From Palsa-744 sp036498265 (lineage in GTDB: Bacteria; Actinomycetota; Thermoleophilia; Solirubrobacterales; Solirubrobacteraceae): DNA of 64,000 nucleotides. The position numbers and the translations under genes were made by a program. The notes beneath the pieces are model-generated. The model searched no databases, was not told the DNA's origin, and saw nothing but the letters and a program-made list of their open reading frames with translations. Positions 27,295 to 35,735 of the stretch are shown here, in pieces (the stretch's first letter is position 1; each line of letters opens with the position of its first letter). Location: NCBI GenBank assembly GCA_036498265.1, contig DASYFT010000006.1, forward strand, positions 62,001 to 126,000, written 5' to 3'.

Positions 27295-27315
27295 GGATCT
27301 GACAGAGTTCAGCAC

Positions 27316-28179
27316 GTGGCGAGCTACGACCTCCGTGGCAGGGTGGCGCTGGTGACCGGTGCGGCGCGCGGGATCGGCTTCGCGACCGCTCGCTCGCTCG
27401 CGGCTAGGGGCGCCTCGGTCGTGGTGGTCGACCTCGACGCTTCAGCCGCGGAGCGCGCCGCCGCCGAGCTCGACGACTCGAGAGCCCTCGGGCTCGCCGC
27501 CGATGTGACCGACCGCAATGCGATGCAGCGCGCGGTCGCCGCGTCGGTCGAGCGCTTCGGCGGACTCGACGTCGTCGTCGCGAACGCCGGCATCGCCTCG
27601 CGCGTCGCCACGTTCCGGGCGATGCCCTCCGAGACCTTCGAGCGTGTGCTCGAGGTGAACCTCCTCGGCGTCTGCCGGACCGTCGAGGCGGCCCTGCCCG
27701 AGATCGTCCCGCGGCAGGGGCACGTCGTCGTGGTCTCCTCGATCTACGCGTTCACCAACGGCGCCGGAGCCGTCCCCTATGCGATGAGCAAGGCGGCTGT
27801 CGAGCAGCTCGGCCGCGCGCTGCGGCTCGAGCTGGCTCCCCACGGTGCCAGCGCGAGCGTCGCCTACTTCGGCTTCATCGACACCGAGATGGTCCATCGG
27901 GCGATCGACGCGGACCCGCTGGCCAACGCCATGTTCGAGGTGCTGCCGCGGCCACTGCACAAGCGCCTGACACCGGCGGTCGCCGGCGAGGCGATCGTTC
28001 GCGGCATCGAGCGCCGCGCACCACGCATCATCCGGCCTCGCCGCTGGACGGTCATGTCGCTCCTGCGCGGCGTTCTGGGGCCGCTCGGCGACGCTCGGAT
28101 CGAGCGCAACGAGGAGTCGCTCGCGAGGTTGCGGGAAGCCGACGAGCGCGCCGGTCAGGACCAGCCGACGACGGCATGA
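27316..28179 (+). CDS. SDR-family oxidoreductase
   Basis: The 287-aa classical short-chain dehydrogenase has cofactor loop TGAARGIGFATA near residue 13, VVVVDLD favouring NAD(H), NAGIA, and the catalytic triad in VVSSIYAFTNG (Ser), YAMSKAAVEQLG (Tyr, Lys). The C-terminal extension ending in a basic and acidic tail is family-typical. The start is the GTG at 27316, which nearly abuts the divergent oxidase. Substrate cannot be told from sequence. It may act in the same polyol or amine pathway; inference only. Confidence 0.85.
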   Translation: MASYDLRGRVALVTGAARGIGFATARSLAARGASVVVVDLDASAAERAAAELDDSRALGLAADVTDRNAMQRAVAASVERFGGLDVVVANAGIASRVATFRAMPSETFERVLEVNLLGVCRTVEAALPEIVPRQGHVVVVSSIYAFTNGAGAVPYAMSKAAVEQLGRALRLELAPHGASASVAYFGFIDTEMVHRAIDADPLANAMFEVLPRPLHKRLTPAVAGEAIVRGIERRAPRIIRPRRWTVMSLLRGVLGPLGDARIERNEESLARLREADERAGQDQPTTA

Positions 28180-28183
28180 GCCG

Positions 28184-29287
28184 TTGCAGATAGCGCCCTT
28201 CGCGATAGAGCGCTTCTACGAGCGCTGGGAGTTCCGGGCCGAGCTCATGCTCTCGAGCAGCGACTGCGAGTCGCGCTCGGTGGCGGACCTCCTGGCGCTC
28301 GAGCCGGACGCCGGCGAGCGCCTGCACGCCCTGCGGCTGGGCTACACCGAGGTGCCGGGGTCGGAGGAGCTGCGCGCGGCGGTGGCCGGTCGCTACGCGG
28401 GCACCGGCCCGGAGGACGTGCTGACCCTCGCGGCCGCGGAGGAGGGGATCTTCATCGCCTATCACGCGCTGCTCGGGCCTGGCGACCATGCCGTCATCGA
28501 GGCGCCCTGCTACGGCTCGGCGATCGAGGTCGCCCGAAGCACGGGAGCCGAGGTGAGCCTGTGGGAGCGTCGCTACGAGGAGGGCTGGGCACACGACCTC
28601 GACGCGCTCGAGCGACTGCTTCGCCCCGACACGCGCCTGATCTACCTCAACAGCCCCCACAACCCGACCGGGACGCAGATCTCCGCCCCCGCGTTCGAGC
28701 GCGTCATCGAGCTCGCGCGCGAGCGTTCGGCCGTTCTCTTCAGCGACGAGGTGTACCGCGGGCTCGAGCACGATCCGGCCGCACTGCTGCCGGCCGCTTG
28801 CGACGTCTACGAGCATGCGATCTCGCTCGGCACCGTCTCCAAGGCATACGGCCTGCCCGGCCTGCGGATCGGCTGGCTCGCCGGTCGCGATCGCAAGCTG
28901 CTCGAGCGCATCCGAGAGCTCAAGCTCTACACCACGATCTGCTCGAGCGCGCCCAGCGAACTGCTCGTGGCGCTCGCGCTGCGCCACGGCGATCAGCTGG
29001 TCGAGAGCAGCAGGCTGCTCCTCCTCGCCAACCTGCCGCTGCTCGAAGCCTTCCTCGACCGCCGCAGCGACTTGTTCGAGTGGGTCCGTCCGAGCGCGGG
29101 CCCGATCGGCTTCCCGCGCGTGGCGGGCGGATTCGACCTCGAGCGGTGGTGCGAGGAGACGGCAGAGCGCTCCGGCGTCCTCGTGCTCCCCGGCTCCGTC
29201 TACGGGCAGCCTCGTCACGTGCGGCTGGGCTTCGGTCGGGCTAACCTGCCCCAGGCCGTCGAGCGGCTGGACGGCTATCTGGGGTGA
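28184..29287 (+). CDS. PLP-dependent aminotransferase, class I/II
   Basis: The 367-aa protein is a fold-type I aminotransferase. LGYTEVPGSEELRAAVAGRY and APCYGSAIEVA lead to NSPHNPTGTQIS and VLFSDEVYRGLEHD. The PLP lysine lies in TVSKAYGLPGLRIGWL (about residue 221), and the C-terminal HVRLGFGRANLP carries the carboxylate-binding Arg. Specificity is unknown. It starts with TTG 4 bp after the SDR stop. Its 3' end converges on the ABC transporter operon across 43 bp rich in GGCGCC repeats. Confidence 0.87.
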   Translation: MQIAPFAIERFYERWEFRAELMLSSSDCESRSVADLLALEPDAGERLHALRLGYTEVPGSEELRAAVAGRYAGTGPEDVLTLAAAEEGIFIAYHALLGPGDHAVIEAPCYGSAIEVARSTGAEVSLWERRYEEGWAHDLDALERLLRPDTRLIYLNSPHNPTGTQISAPAFERVIELARERSAVLFSDEVYRGLEHDPAALLPAACDVYEHAISLGTVSKAYGLPGLRIGWLAGRDRKLLERIRELKLYTTICSSAPSELLVALALRHGDQLVESSRLLLLANLPLLEAFLDRRSDLFEWVRPSAGPIGFPRVAGGFDLERWCEETAERSGVLVLPGSVYGQPRHVRLGFGRANLPQAVERLDGYLG

Positions 29288-29290
29288 GAA

Positions 29291-29326
29291 GCCGCCGGCG
29301 CCGGCGCCGGCGCAGGGGCGCCGCGG
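29291..29326. terminator. GGCGCC-repeat hairpin between convergent genes (tentative)
   Basis: Runs of GGCGCC/GCCGGC can fold back on each other between the aminotransferase stop and the ABC ATPase stop. There is no T-run, so this is at most a GC-only, possibly bidirectional, terminator. Confidence 0.35.
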
Positions 29327-29330
29327 CCCT

Positions 29331-30095
29331 TCAGAGGACCTTCGACAGGAACGCGCGGGTGCGCTCGTGGCGCGGATTGCCGAGCACCCGGTCGGGGTCG
29401 CCCGCCTCGACCACGATCCCGTCGTCCATGAAGACCACGCTGTCCGCCACTTCGGCCGCGAAGCCCATCTCGTGGGTGACGACGATCATCGTCATCCCTT
29501 CGCCGGCAAGCTGCTTCATCGCCTGCAGCACGTCGCCGACGAGCTCCGGGTCCAGTGCCGAGGTCGGCTCGTCGAAGAGCATCAGCTTCGGCTCCATCGC
29601 GAGCGCGCGCGCGATCGCCACCCGCTGCTGCTGGCCTCCCGAGAGCTGCGCCGGGTAGGCGCTCAGCTTGTCGGGAAGCCCCACCCGCCCGAGCAGCTCG
29701 GCGGCGCGCGTGTCGGCACGGTCGCGCGCCATCCCCTTCACCCGGATCGGCGCGCAGGTGACGTTTTCGAGCGCGGTCATGTGCGGGAAGAGGTTGAAGT
29801 GCTGGAAGACCATCCCGATCTCGCCCCGCTTGCGCGCGATCTCGGACTCCCGCAGCTCGTGCAGCTTGCCGCCGGATTCTCGATAGCCGACCAGTTCCCC
29901 GTCGACGGACAGGCGACCGCTGTTGATCTTCTCCAGGTGGTTGATGCAGCGCAGGAAGGTGGACTTCCCGGAGCCCGAGGGCCCGAGCAGGACCAGCACA
30001 TCCCCTGGCTGGACCTCCAGGCTGATTCCCTTCAGCACCTCCAGCCGGCCGAAGCGCTTGTGCACTCCCTCGGCCTTGACCATCGGTGCTGTCAT
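29331..30095 (-). CDS. Polar amino-acid ABC transporter ATP-binding protein
   Basis: The 254-aa ATPase of a GlnQ/HisP-type importer has Walker A LLGPSGSGKSTFLRC, Q-loop MVFQHFNLFPHMTALENV, signature LSGGQQQRVAIARAL, Walker B LMLFDEPTSALD and H-loop VTHEMGFA. The ATG at 30095 overlaps the permease stop (ATGA). With the permease and binding protein it imports an amino acid of unknown identity, plausibly feeding the aminotransferase next door. Confidence 0.93.
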   Translation of the reverse strand: MTAPMVKAEGVHKRFGRLEVLKGISLEVQPGDVLVLLGPSGSGKSTFLRCINHLEKINSGRLSVDGELVGYRESGGKLHELRESEIARKRGEIGMVFQHFNLFPHMTALENVTCAPIRVKGMARDRADTRAAELLGRVGLPDKLSAYPAQLSGGQQQRVAIARALAMEPKLMLFDEPTSALDPELVGDVLQAMKQLAGEGMTMIVVTHEMGFAAEVADSVVFMDDGIVVEAGDPDRVLGNPRHERTRAFLSKVL

Positions 30096-31036
30096 GGCGT
30101 CGCCTGCTCGCGCCGCAGCGAGAACAGTCCCCGGCGGATCCGCTCGAGCGGCGTGGGCGGAAGCTCGCGCGCAGCGCCGCGCCCGTAGTGGCGTTCGAGG
30201 TAGTACTGGCCGACGTAGAGGGCGCTGGTCATCACCGCGTACCAGATGCTTGCGACGATCAGCAGCTGGATCGGTTTGTAGTTGACCGAGTAGATGTTCT
30301 CCGCGGCGAGCAGCAGCTCGGTGTACGCGATCACGCTCACGAGCGCCGTTGTCTTGAGCATCGAGATCGTCTCGTTGCCGGTCGGCGGGATGATCACGCG
30401 CATCGCCTGTGGCAGCACGATCCGACGCATGATCTGAAGGCGCGACATGCCCAGCGACTGCGCCGCTTCGGTCTGGCCCTCGCCGACCGAGATGATGCCG
30501 GCGCGCACTATCTCGGCCATGTAGGCGCCCTCGTTCAGCCCCAGCCCCAGCAGCGCCGCCGCGAGGGGAGTGATGATCGTATTGGCGCTTCCGTGCACGA
30601 ACTCGACCCCGAGGAACGGGATCCCCAGCGAGATGCGCGGGTAGACGGCGGAGACGTTGTACCAGAACAGCAGCTGCACGAGCACGGGTGTGGCCCTGAA
30701 GAACCAGATGTAGAGCCAGCTCGACCCTGACACCAGGGGATTGGGGGACAGCCGCATCACGGCCAGCAGGACGCCGAGGATGACCCCGAGCGCCATCGCG
30801 CCGGCTGTCAGCTCGAGTGTCACGACGATGCCTTCGAAGATCCGCTGGTCGAACAGGAAGTTCCCGACGACGTGCCATTCGAGCAGCTTGTTCGTCGCCA
30901 CCGAATGGATCAGCGACGCCCCGAAGAGAAGGATCAGGACGCCCGCCACCCAGCGACCGGGATGGCGGACCGGGACGGCCCGGATGTCCTCGGGCCGCCC
31001 CGCCGCCGGCGGTGTCTCGATGCTGCCGCCGGACAC
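30092..31036 (-). CDS. Polar amino-acid ABC transporter permease
   Basis: The 314-aa HisMQ-type inner-membrane permease has about five to six hydrophobic helices (WVAGVLILLFGASLIHSVAT, GIVVTLELTAGAMALGVILGVLLAV, and so on). The EAA loop that contacts the ATPase reads EGQTEAAQSLGMSRLQIMRRIVLPQA. An N-terminal cytoplasmic extension of about 28 residues precedes the first helix. It lies between the ATPase and the binding-protein genes in one operon. Confidence 0.92.
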   Translation of the reverse strand: MSGGSIETPPAAGRPEDIRAVPVRHPGRWVAGVLILLFGASLIHSVATNKLLEWHVVGNFLFDQRIFEGIVVTLELTAGAMALGVILGVLLAVMRLSPNPLVSGSSWLYIWFFRATPVLVQLLFWYNVSAVYPRISLGIPFLGVEFVHGSANTIITPLAAALLGLGLNEGAYMAEIVRAGIISVGEGQTEAAQSLGMSRLQIMRRIVLPQAMRVIIPPTGNETISMLKTTALVSVIAYTELLLAAENIYSVNYKPIQLLIVASIWYAVMTSALYVGQYYLERHYGRGAARELPPTPLERIRRGLFSLRREQATP

Positions 31037-31054
31037 CGCTAACTCACTTCTGAC

Positions 31055-31954
31055 CTAGCTCTGGGCGCCGTTAATGACCGGGTTGCTGATCGCGGCGGGC
31101 TCCAGTTCCCACTTCTTGAGGATGGCCTGGTACGTCCCGTCCGCCATGAGAGCCTTCAGCGCCTGGAGCACGGGTTTGGCCATCCCGTTGCCCTTCGGCA
31201 GGGCCAGGCCGTACGGCGCGGCGCCGAACGTCGGCGAGCTCCTCACGGACACGCCGAGCTTCCTCACCTGGTAGGCGATGATCGGCGAGTCGGCGTAGTC
31301 GATTTCCGACCGGCCGCTCGACAGCGCGAGGTTCGCGTCGTTCTGGCCGGGGAACACCAGGAGCTTGATCGCGCCGGTGCCCCCGGATTTGCACTTCTTG
31401 TTCTGCTTTTCGGCTTCTTCCAGCTCGATGGTCCCTTTCTCCACCGAGACGGTGTGGCCGCACAGTTCGGCAAGCGTGTTCACCCGGGGGCCGCCGTTGG
31501 CCTTGCTCAGGAACGCCTGGCCTACCGACAGGTAGGTGACGAAGTCGACGGTCTTCTCGCGTTCCTTGGTGTCGGTGAAAGACGAGGCGCCCATGTCGTA
31601 CCGGCCCGCCGCCAGGCCCGGGATGATCGCTTCGAAGGTCGAGTTGGTGACCTTCACCTGCAAGCCCATCACGGCGGCGATCGCCTTGACGAGTTCAGGG
31701 TCCATCCCGATGATCGTGTGTCCATCCGGGGCCACGAACTCGTTCGGCGCGTACTGCGCTTCGGTCGCGACATCGAGCGTGCCCTTCGATTTGATCGACG
31801 CCGGGACTTCGCGCGCGATCGCGGCGTCGACGGCGGGCGCGCTCGGCGTCGAGCTCGAGCCCGTCGTCGAGGTGGAGCTTTTGCTGCTGCCGCATCCGGC
31901 GAGCGCGAGCACGGCGAGCGCGGGCGCACCCAGACGGGTGACCAGCTTGCTCAT
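31055..31954 (-). CDS. Amino-acid ABC transporter substrate-binding lipoprotein
   Basis: The 299-aa family-3 solute-binding protein is anchored as a lipoprotein: MSKLVTRLGAPALAVLALAGC with Cys at about residue 21. KGTLDVATEAQYAPNEFV, DMGASSFTDTKEREKTVDFV and YQAILKKWELEP are the family landmarks. A perfect GGAGGAGG precedes the ATG at 31954, so I prefer it over the upstream ATG at 31975. It is first in the operon with permease and ATPase; promoter sequence likely lies in the 69 bp before it. Confidence 0.92.
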   Translation of the reverse strand: MSKLVTRLGAPALAVLALAGCGSSKSSTSTTGSSSTPSAPAVDAAIAREVPASIKSKGTLDVATEAQYAPNEFVAPDGHTIIGMDPELVKAIAAVMGLQVKVTNSTFEAIIPGLAAGRYDMGASSFTDTKEREKTVDFVTYLSVGQAFLSKANGGPRVNTLAELCGHTVSVEKGTIELEEAEKQNKKCKSGGTGAIKLLVFPGQNDANLALSSGRSEIDYADSPIIAYQVRKLGVSVRSSPTFGAAPYGLALPKGNGMAKPVLQALKALMADGTYQAILKKWELEPAAISNPVINGAQS

Positions 31955-32023
31955 CGGGAACCTCCTCCGGTCCATTGGGTATCGACCGCTGGTCGGTCGA
32001 GCCGCGCAAGTATATGAGCGCCG

Positions 32024-34441
32024 CTACCCGGAGCGTGAGCCGACGGGAGCGCGGTCCACGTCGGGCCACTCGAGCGTGTCGAGGACCTCGGCGGGACTGG
32101 GCCTGCCCATCAGGAACCCCTGAGCCATCTGACAACCCATCTCCTGGATCGTGGCCATCTGCGCGGGTGTCTCGATGCCCTCGGCCGTCACGCTCAGCGA
32201 GAGCGCCTGCGCCACGCCCAGGATCGCCTCGAGCAGCTCGCGGCTCTGGCCGCCGTCGTTGAGCGCGGCGATGAAGCTCCTATCGACCTTCAGGACGTCG
32301 ACGGGCATGCGCTGCAGGTGGGACAGCGACGCGTACCCCGTCCCGAAGTCGTCGATCGCGATCCGAACGCCGAGGGCCTTGACCTCCTCGAGGCGCTCAC
32401 ACGCGCCCGCGACGTCGCGCATGATCGTCGTCTCCGTCACCTCCAGCGTGAGCGACGAGGGCTCGATGTCGAACTCCTCGAGTGCGCGCGCTACGTCGGA
32501 ACCGAAGTCGTCACGCCCGAGCTGCTGGGCCGAGACGTTGACCGACACGCCGATGTGGTGGCCGTCTGCCTTCCAGATCGCCGCCTGGCGGCATGACTGC
32601 TCGAGCACCCAGCCTCCGAGCGGCCCGATCAGCCCGATCTCCTCGGCGAGCGGGATGAACACGTCGGGCAGCAGGATGCCGCGCACCGGGTGGCGCCAGC
32701 GCACGAGCGCCTCGGCGCCGACGACCCTGTGGCTGGCGAGGTCGAAGATGGGCTGGTAGAGGAGGTAGAACTGCTCGTCCCAGTCCGCGGACTTGAGATC
32801 CATCTCGAGCTCCAGGCGGTCGTCGGTCTCCGGGCTCATGCTCGCCTCGAACAGCGCATAGCAGTCCTTCCCGCCCGCCTTGGCGGCGTACAGCGCCAGG
32901 TCGGCATCGCGCAGCAGCTCGTCCGGCGTCGAGTACTGACCGACGGCGACACCGATGCTGGCCGTGAACGACAGCGTCTTGCCGGCGGCGTCGATCCTCA
33001 CCGGCTCCCGCAGCACATCGATCAACCGGCCGGCGAGGGAGTCGAGCGACGCGTGCGGCGCTTCGGACTCGACGAGCACCACGAACTCGTCGCCGCCGAG
33101 ACGGCCGACGGTGTCCTGCTCGCGCACCGCGCCCTGGAGTCGCTCGCCCACGACCCGGAGGAGGAGGTCTCCGGCCGCATGGCCGAGGTTGTCGTTGACG
33201 CGCTTGAAGCCGTCCACGTCGATGAACAGCGCGCCAGGCACGATCTCCGGCTGGCGGTTCGCGCGCGCGAGCATCTGCTCGGCCCGGTCGAGCACGAGCG
33301 CACGGTTCGGCAGCCCCGTCAACGCGTCGTGAAGCGCCTGGTGCGAGAGCTCACGCGTCTTCTCGCGCACAAGCGAGCGGGCGCGCGTGCGACCGGTGCC
33401 GAGGACGAACACCAGCAGCCCGAGCAGCAGCCCGAGCAGGCTGCCGCCGACGAGCAGGTCCGTCGAGCGTGCGTCGGAGAGCACGCCCGTGGCCGCGGCG
33501 GCCGCATAGGTCTGGACCGTCCAGCCGTTGTGGAGGTCTATCTTCGTGGTCTGCGCGCCATGCGGCGCGTGGCCGCTGTGGAAGACGACGTTCATCGCGC
33601 CGCTGCCGTAGCTGAAGGTCGCGGCGGTGGCGGGGTGCCCTTCCAGTGCCCGGCGCAGGACCACCTGGGGCTCCAGCAGCTCGCCGAGCCAGCCGACGAA
33701 CGCGCCGCGACGCCCCGCGGCGGTTGACGGGGTCCCGCCGCCGGCGTAGACCGGGGTCTGGACGCCCAGCGTGGTGGCTTCCCCCGCCACGAAGGGCGCG
33801 TAGTTGCTCGCCCCGGTATCGCGCGCGGCGATCAGGGTCTTCGCAAGCGCGCAGTAGTCGAGGCCGCCGGGCAGGTAGGAGGAGATGCTGCGCGCGAGTC
33901 CCGCCACGGCGAAGCAGTAGTAGGGCCGCGTCCCTTCCGGGAACACGTGGAACGCTTCGTGCGGCCCCAGCGAGCTGGGGCCGAGGGGGCGCAGGGGGTG
34001 TGCCGCCATGCGCGCCTTGAAAGCCTCGAGCCGGCCGGCCGGCACGAGCTCGACCAGGCCGATGTCCTGGAGCTCGGGATAGCGCTGCATCGCATGCACC
34101 GATTCGGCCCAGCGGTCGAACTCGGCGGCGGAGACGCCGTGCCCGCTCGCGACGAACGCGCTGGCGCTGATCACGAGGTCTTCCTCGTGCTGGACGGCCA
34201 GCCGCAGCGTCGAGGCGATCTCCGCGGAGGAGAGGTGGAACGCGAGCTTCGCCTTCTCGGCGTCCGTGTGCGCCACCGACCGCGCCCCCAGCAGCGAGCC
34301 GGTGGCCGCGGCAGCCACGAAGAACGCGGTGGCCAGGACCCACACGCTGCGTCGGCCGCGCGAGAGCTGGCGCCGACCGCCCTTCCGGGATCTGGCCGGA
34401 GCCCCTGGGCCGGTCGGGATGTCTGGTTCGGTTTCGCTCAC
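32024..34441 (-). CDS. CHASE-GGDEF-EAL membrane protein (c-di-GMP turnover)
   Basis: This 805-aa sensory protein probably makes and/or cleaves c-di-GMP. There is one membrane helix at about 33-55 and a second at about 330-352. Between them lies a CHASE-type extracytoplasmic domain (SAEIASTLRLAVQHEEDLVI, RYPELQDIGLVELVP). The GGDEF domain has ALFIDVDGFKRVNDNLGH and an intact RLGGDEF. The EAL domain has AEALVRWRHP, VSVNVSAQQL, IDDFGTGYASL, LKVDRSFI and SVTAEGIET, all active-site elements. I chose the GTG at 34441 (VSETEPDIP); a longer form from 34576 is possible. It is divergent from the M23-like gene. Confidence 0.92.
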   Translation of the reverse strand: MSETEPDIPTGPGAPARSRKGGRRQLSRGRRSVWVLATAFFVAAAATGSLLGARSVAHTDAEKAKLAFHLSSAEIASTLRLAVQHEEDLVISASAFVASGHGVSAAEFDRWAESVHAMQRYPELQDIGLVELVPAGRLEAFKARMAAHPLRPLGPSSLGPHEAFHVFPEGTRPYYCFAVAGLARSISSYLPGGLDYCALAKTLIAARDTGASNYAPFVAGEATTLGVQTPVYAGGGTPSTAAGRRGAFVGWLGELLEPQVVLRRALEGHPATAATFSYGSGAMNVVFHSGHAPHGAQTTKIDLHNGWTVQTYAAAAATGVLSDARSTDLLVGGSLLGLLLGLLVFVLGTGRTRARSLVREKTRELSHQALHDALTGLPNRALVLDRAEQMLARANRQPEIVPGALFIDVDGFKRVNDNLGHAAGDLLLRVVGERLQGAVREQDTVGRLGGDEFVVLVESEAPHASLDSLAGRLIDVLREPVRIDAAGKTLSFTASIGVAVGQYSTPDELLRDADLALYAAKAGGKDCYALFEASMSPETDDRLELEMDLKSADWDEQFYLLYQPIFDLASHRVVGAEALVRWRHPVRGILLPDVFIPLAEEIGLIGPLGGWVLEQSCRQAAIWKADGHHIGVSVNVSAQQLGRDDFGSDVARALEEFDIEPSSLTLEVTETTIMRDVAGACERLEEVKALGVRIAIDDFGTGYASLSHLQRMPVDVLKVDRSFIAALNDGGQSRELLEAILGVAQALSLSVTAEGIETPAQMATIQEMGCQMAQGFLMGRPSPAEVLDTLEWPDVDRAPVGSRSG

Positions 34442-34617
34442 AGGACCGGTTCGGTCCGGGTGCAGGCGCGCATTCGTCCTGCATGCATGCATGCGCAGAG
34501 GATCAATCGGGTCCGTGCCGCGGCAACCGTCGAAAACCCGGCCAGCGCTGGACGGATGTGGCCTCTTCGCCCGCACCCTGCGTGGACGGCGGCGCCCGCG
34601 GCTAACATCGGCGCGCG
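34442..34617. promoter_or_regulatory. Divergent promoter region, CHASE-GGDEF-EAL / M23-like lipoprotein
   Basis: A (TGCA)-type simple repeat lies at 34480-34496. On the plus strand TAACAT at 34603-34608 is a -10 placed 9 nt before the ATG at 34618, implying a leaderless transcript. No known riboswitch fold was recognised on either strand. Confidence 0.5.
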
Positions 34618-35562
34618 ATGCTCATGCGGGGCACTCGGAGCCCTACCTGGATCGCCTGCGCCGCCGTGCTCCTGCTCGCCGGATGCGGTTCGGCGCGCTC
34701 GGGCACCTCGCGATCGACCCAGCGGGCGGACACCGGCGCGAGCGCCTCCGCTGCGGCGGCCGATCCACATCGCGCTGCCGGCGCGTCGCCGGCCAAGGGC
34801 AGCCCGCCCGGGGCCTCCCGCAAGGCCTCGACCGCTCCACCGGCCAGCGGCGGCAAGCGTGTGCTTCCGCTGCCGCCCAGCACGCCCACGCCCCAGCTCG
34901 ACCGCCGCGAGGTCTCCGGCAAGGTGGGCCGGGCAGACGCCCTTCCCGCCGCTGCCACTGCGTCCAAGGGCGGCTACGTGGCGCCCGGGGCGCCGTCGGA
35001 CGCTCAGATCAAAGCCGAAATCGCCCAGGCCCGAAAGGCCGGCATCATCCTGCCGCAGGGGAACTCTGCGCAGTCATTCGAACAGGGCGCGACGTACGTC
35101 GGGGGAGGCGGCGGCGGCAGCTGGGTCTTCCCGATACAGCCGCATGCCGTGGTCCTGGCTCCACGGACGTGGAGCGAAGACCAGGGCGTGGACATAGCCA
35201 CCGCCCATGCCGCCTGCGGCAACGGCGCGGTGGAGGTCGCTCTGACGGCGGGAACGATCGTGCGCGAGGGGATCTCGGGATTCGGACCGTATGCGCCGGT
35301 GCTTCGCATCGACGGCGGTCCCTATGCGGGGTGGTTCGTCTACTACGGCCACGCCGCGCCCGCGCTCGTGGCCGTGGGCGACCACGTCCTGGCGGGACAG
35401 CCTGTCGCCGAGGTGGGCTGCGGGATCGTCGGCCTCTCCTCCGGCCCGCACCTGGAGATAGGGCTCACCCCGCCCGGCGGGGCGACCTGCTGCCCCGCGT
35501 CCGGCGAGACGTCCGCGGTCGTCGACGGGCTGCTCCAGCAGCTCTACGCCGGGTCGGCCTGA
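34618..35562 (+). CDS. Degenerate LytM/M23-like lipoprotein
   Basis: The 314-aa product has a lipoprotein signal (ACAAVLLLAGC, Cys at about 23), a long Ser/Pro/Ala linker, then a LytM-like domain from about residue 160. M23 enzymes bind zinc through HxxxD and HxH. Here the first ligand motif is SEDQGVDIA (His replaced by Gln, Asp kept) and the last is GPHLEIG (HxE). The central YYGHAAP is retained. Zinc peptidase activity is therefore unlikely, suggesting a regulatory or peptidoglycan-binding role as in EnvC-like factors. It is a tandem paralogue of the next gene; the ATG has a -10 just upstream. Confidence 0.83.
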   Translation: MLMRGTRSPTWIACAAVLLLAGCGSARSGTSRSTQRADTGASASAAAADPHRAAGASPAKGSPPGASRKASTAPPASGGKRVLPLPPSTPTPQLDRREVSGKVGRADALPAAATASKGGYVAPGAPSDAQIKAEIAQARKAGIILPQGNSAQSFEQGATYVGGGGGGSWVFPIQPHAVVLAPRTWSEDQGVDIATAHAACGNGAVEVALTAGTIVREGISGFGPYAPVLRIDGGPYAGWFVYYGHAAPALVAVGDHVLAGQPVAEVGCGIVGLSSGPHLEIGLTPPGGATCCPASGETSAVVDGLLQQLYAGSA

Positions 35563-35591
35563 TCCCGGATCACATCCGCTCGAACATGCGC

Positions 35592-35597
35592 TAGTCT
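35592..35597 (+). promoter_or_regulatory. -10 element (TAGTCT) driving the riboswitch transcript
   Basis: TAGTCT sits just 5' of the riboswitch's first helix, placing the transcription start close to the aptamer's 5' end. No clear -35 is visible at about 35569-35574. Confidence 0.45.
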
Positions 35598-35599
35598 TG

Positions 35600-35722
35600 C
35601 GCTCGCCTAATCCGGGGCAGGCGTCCCGGAGCGGGGGAACCAAGTTGTTGGGGCGAGTTCCGCGGTAATCCGCGGAAGGCGGCGAGAGTCGCTAGCCCGT
35701 CAGCTAACCCCGCCGGCCGAGA
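35600..35722 (+). ncRNA. c-di-AMP riboswitch (ydaO-yuaA type)
   Basis: The 5' leader of the second M23-like gene carries the conserved boxes of the ydaO aptamer in order: CGCCTAATCCGG, GCGGGGGAACC, TTGGGGCGAG, an internal hairpin CCGCGG..CCGCGG, AGTCGCTAGCCCGTCAGC and AACCCCGCC. CTCG near 35602 can pair with CGAG at 35718-35721 as helix P1. In actinobacteria this riboswitch is known to precede cell-wall hydrolase genes, and c-di-AMP binding usually lowers expression. The expression platform is not obvious; the ribosome site (AAAGG) lies immediately after the aptamer, consistent with translational control. Confidence 0.92.
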
Positions 35723-35735
35723 AGAAAGGCAGCAT

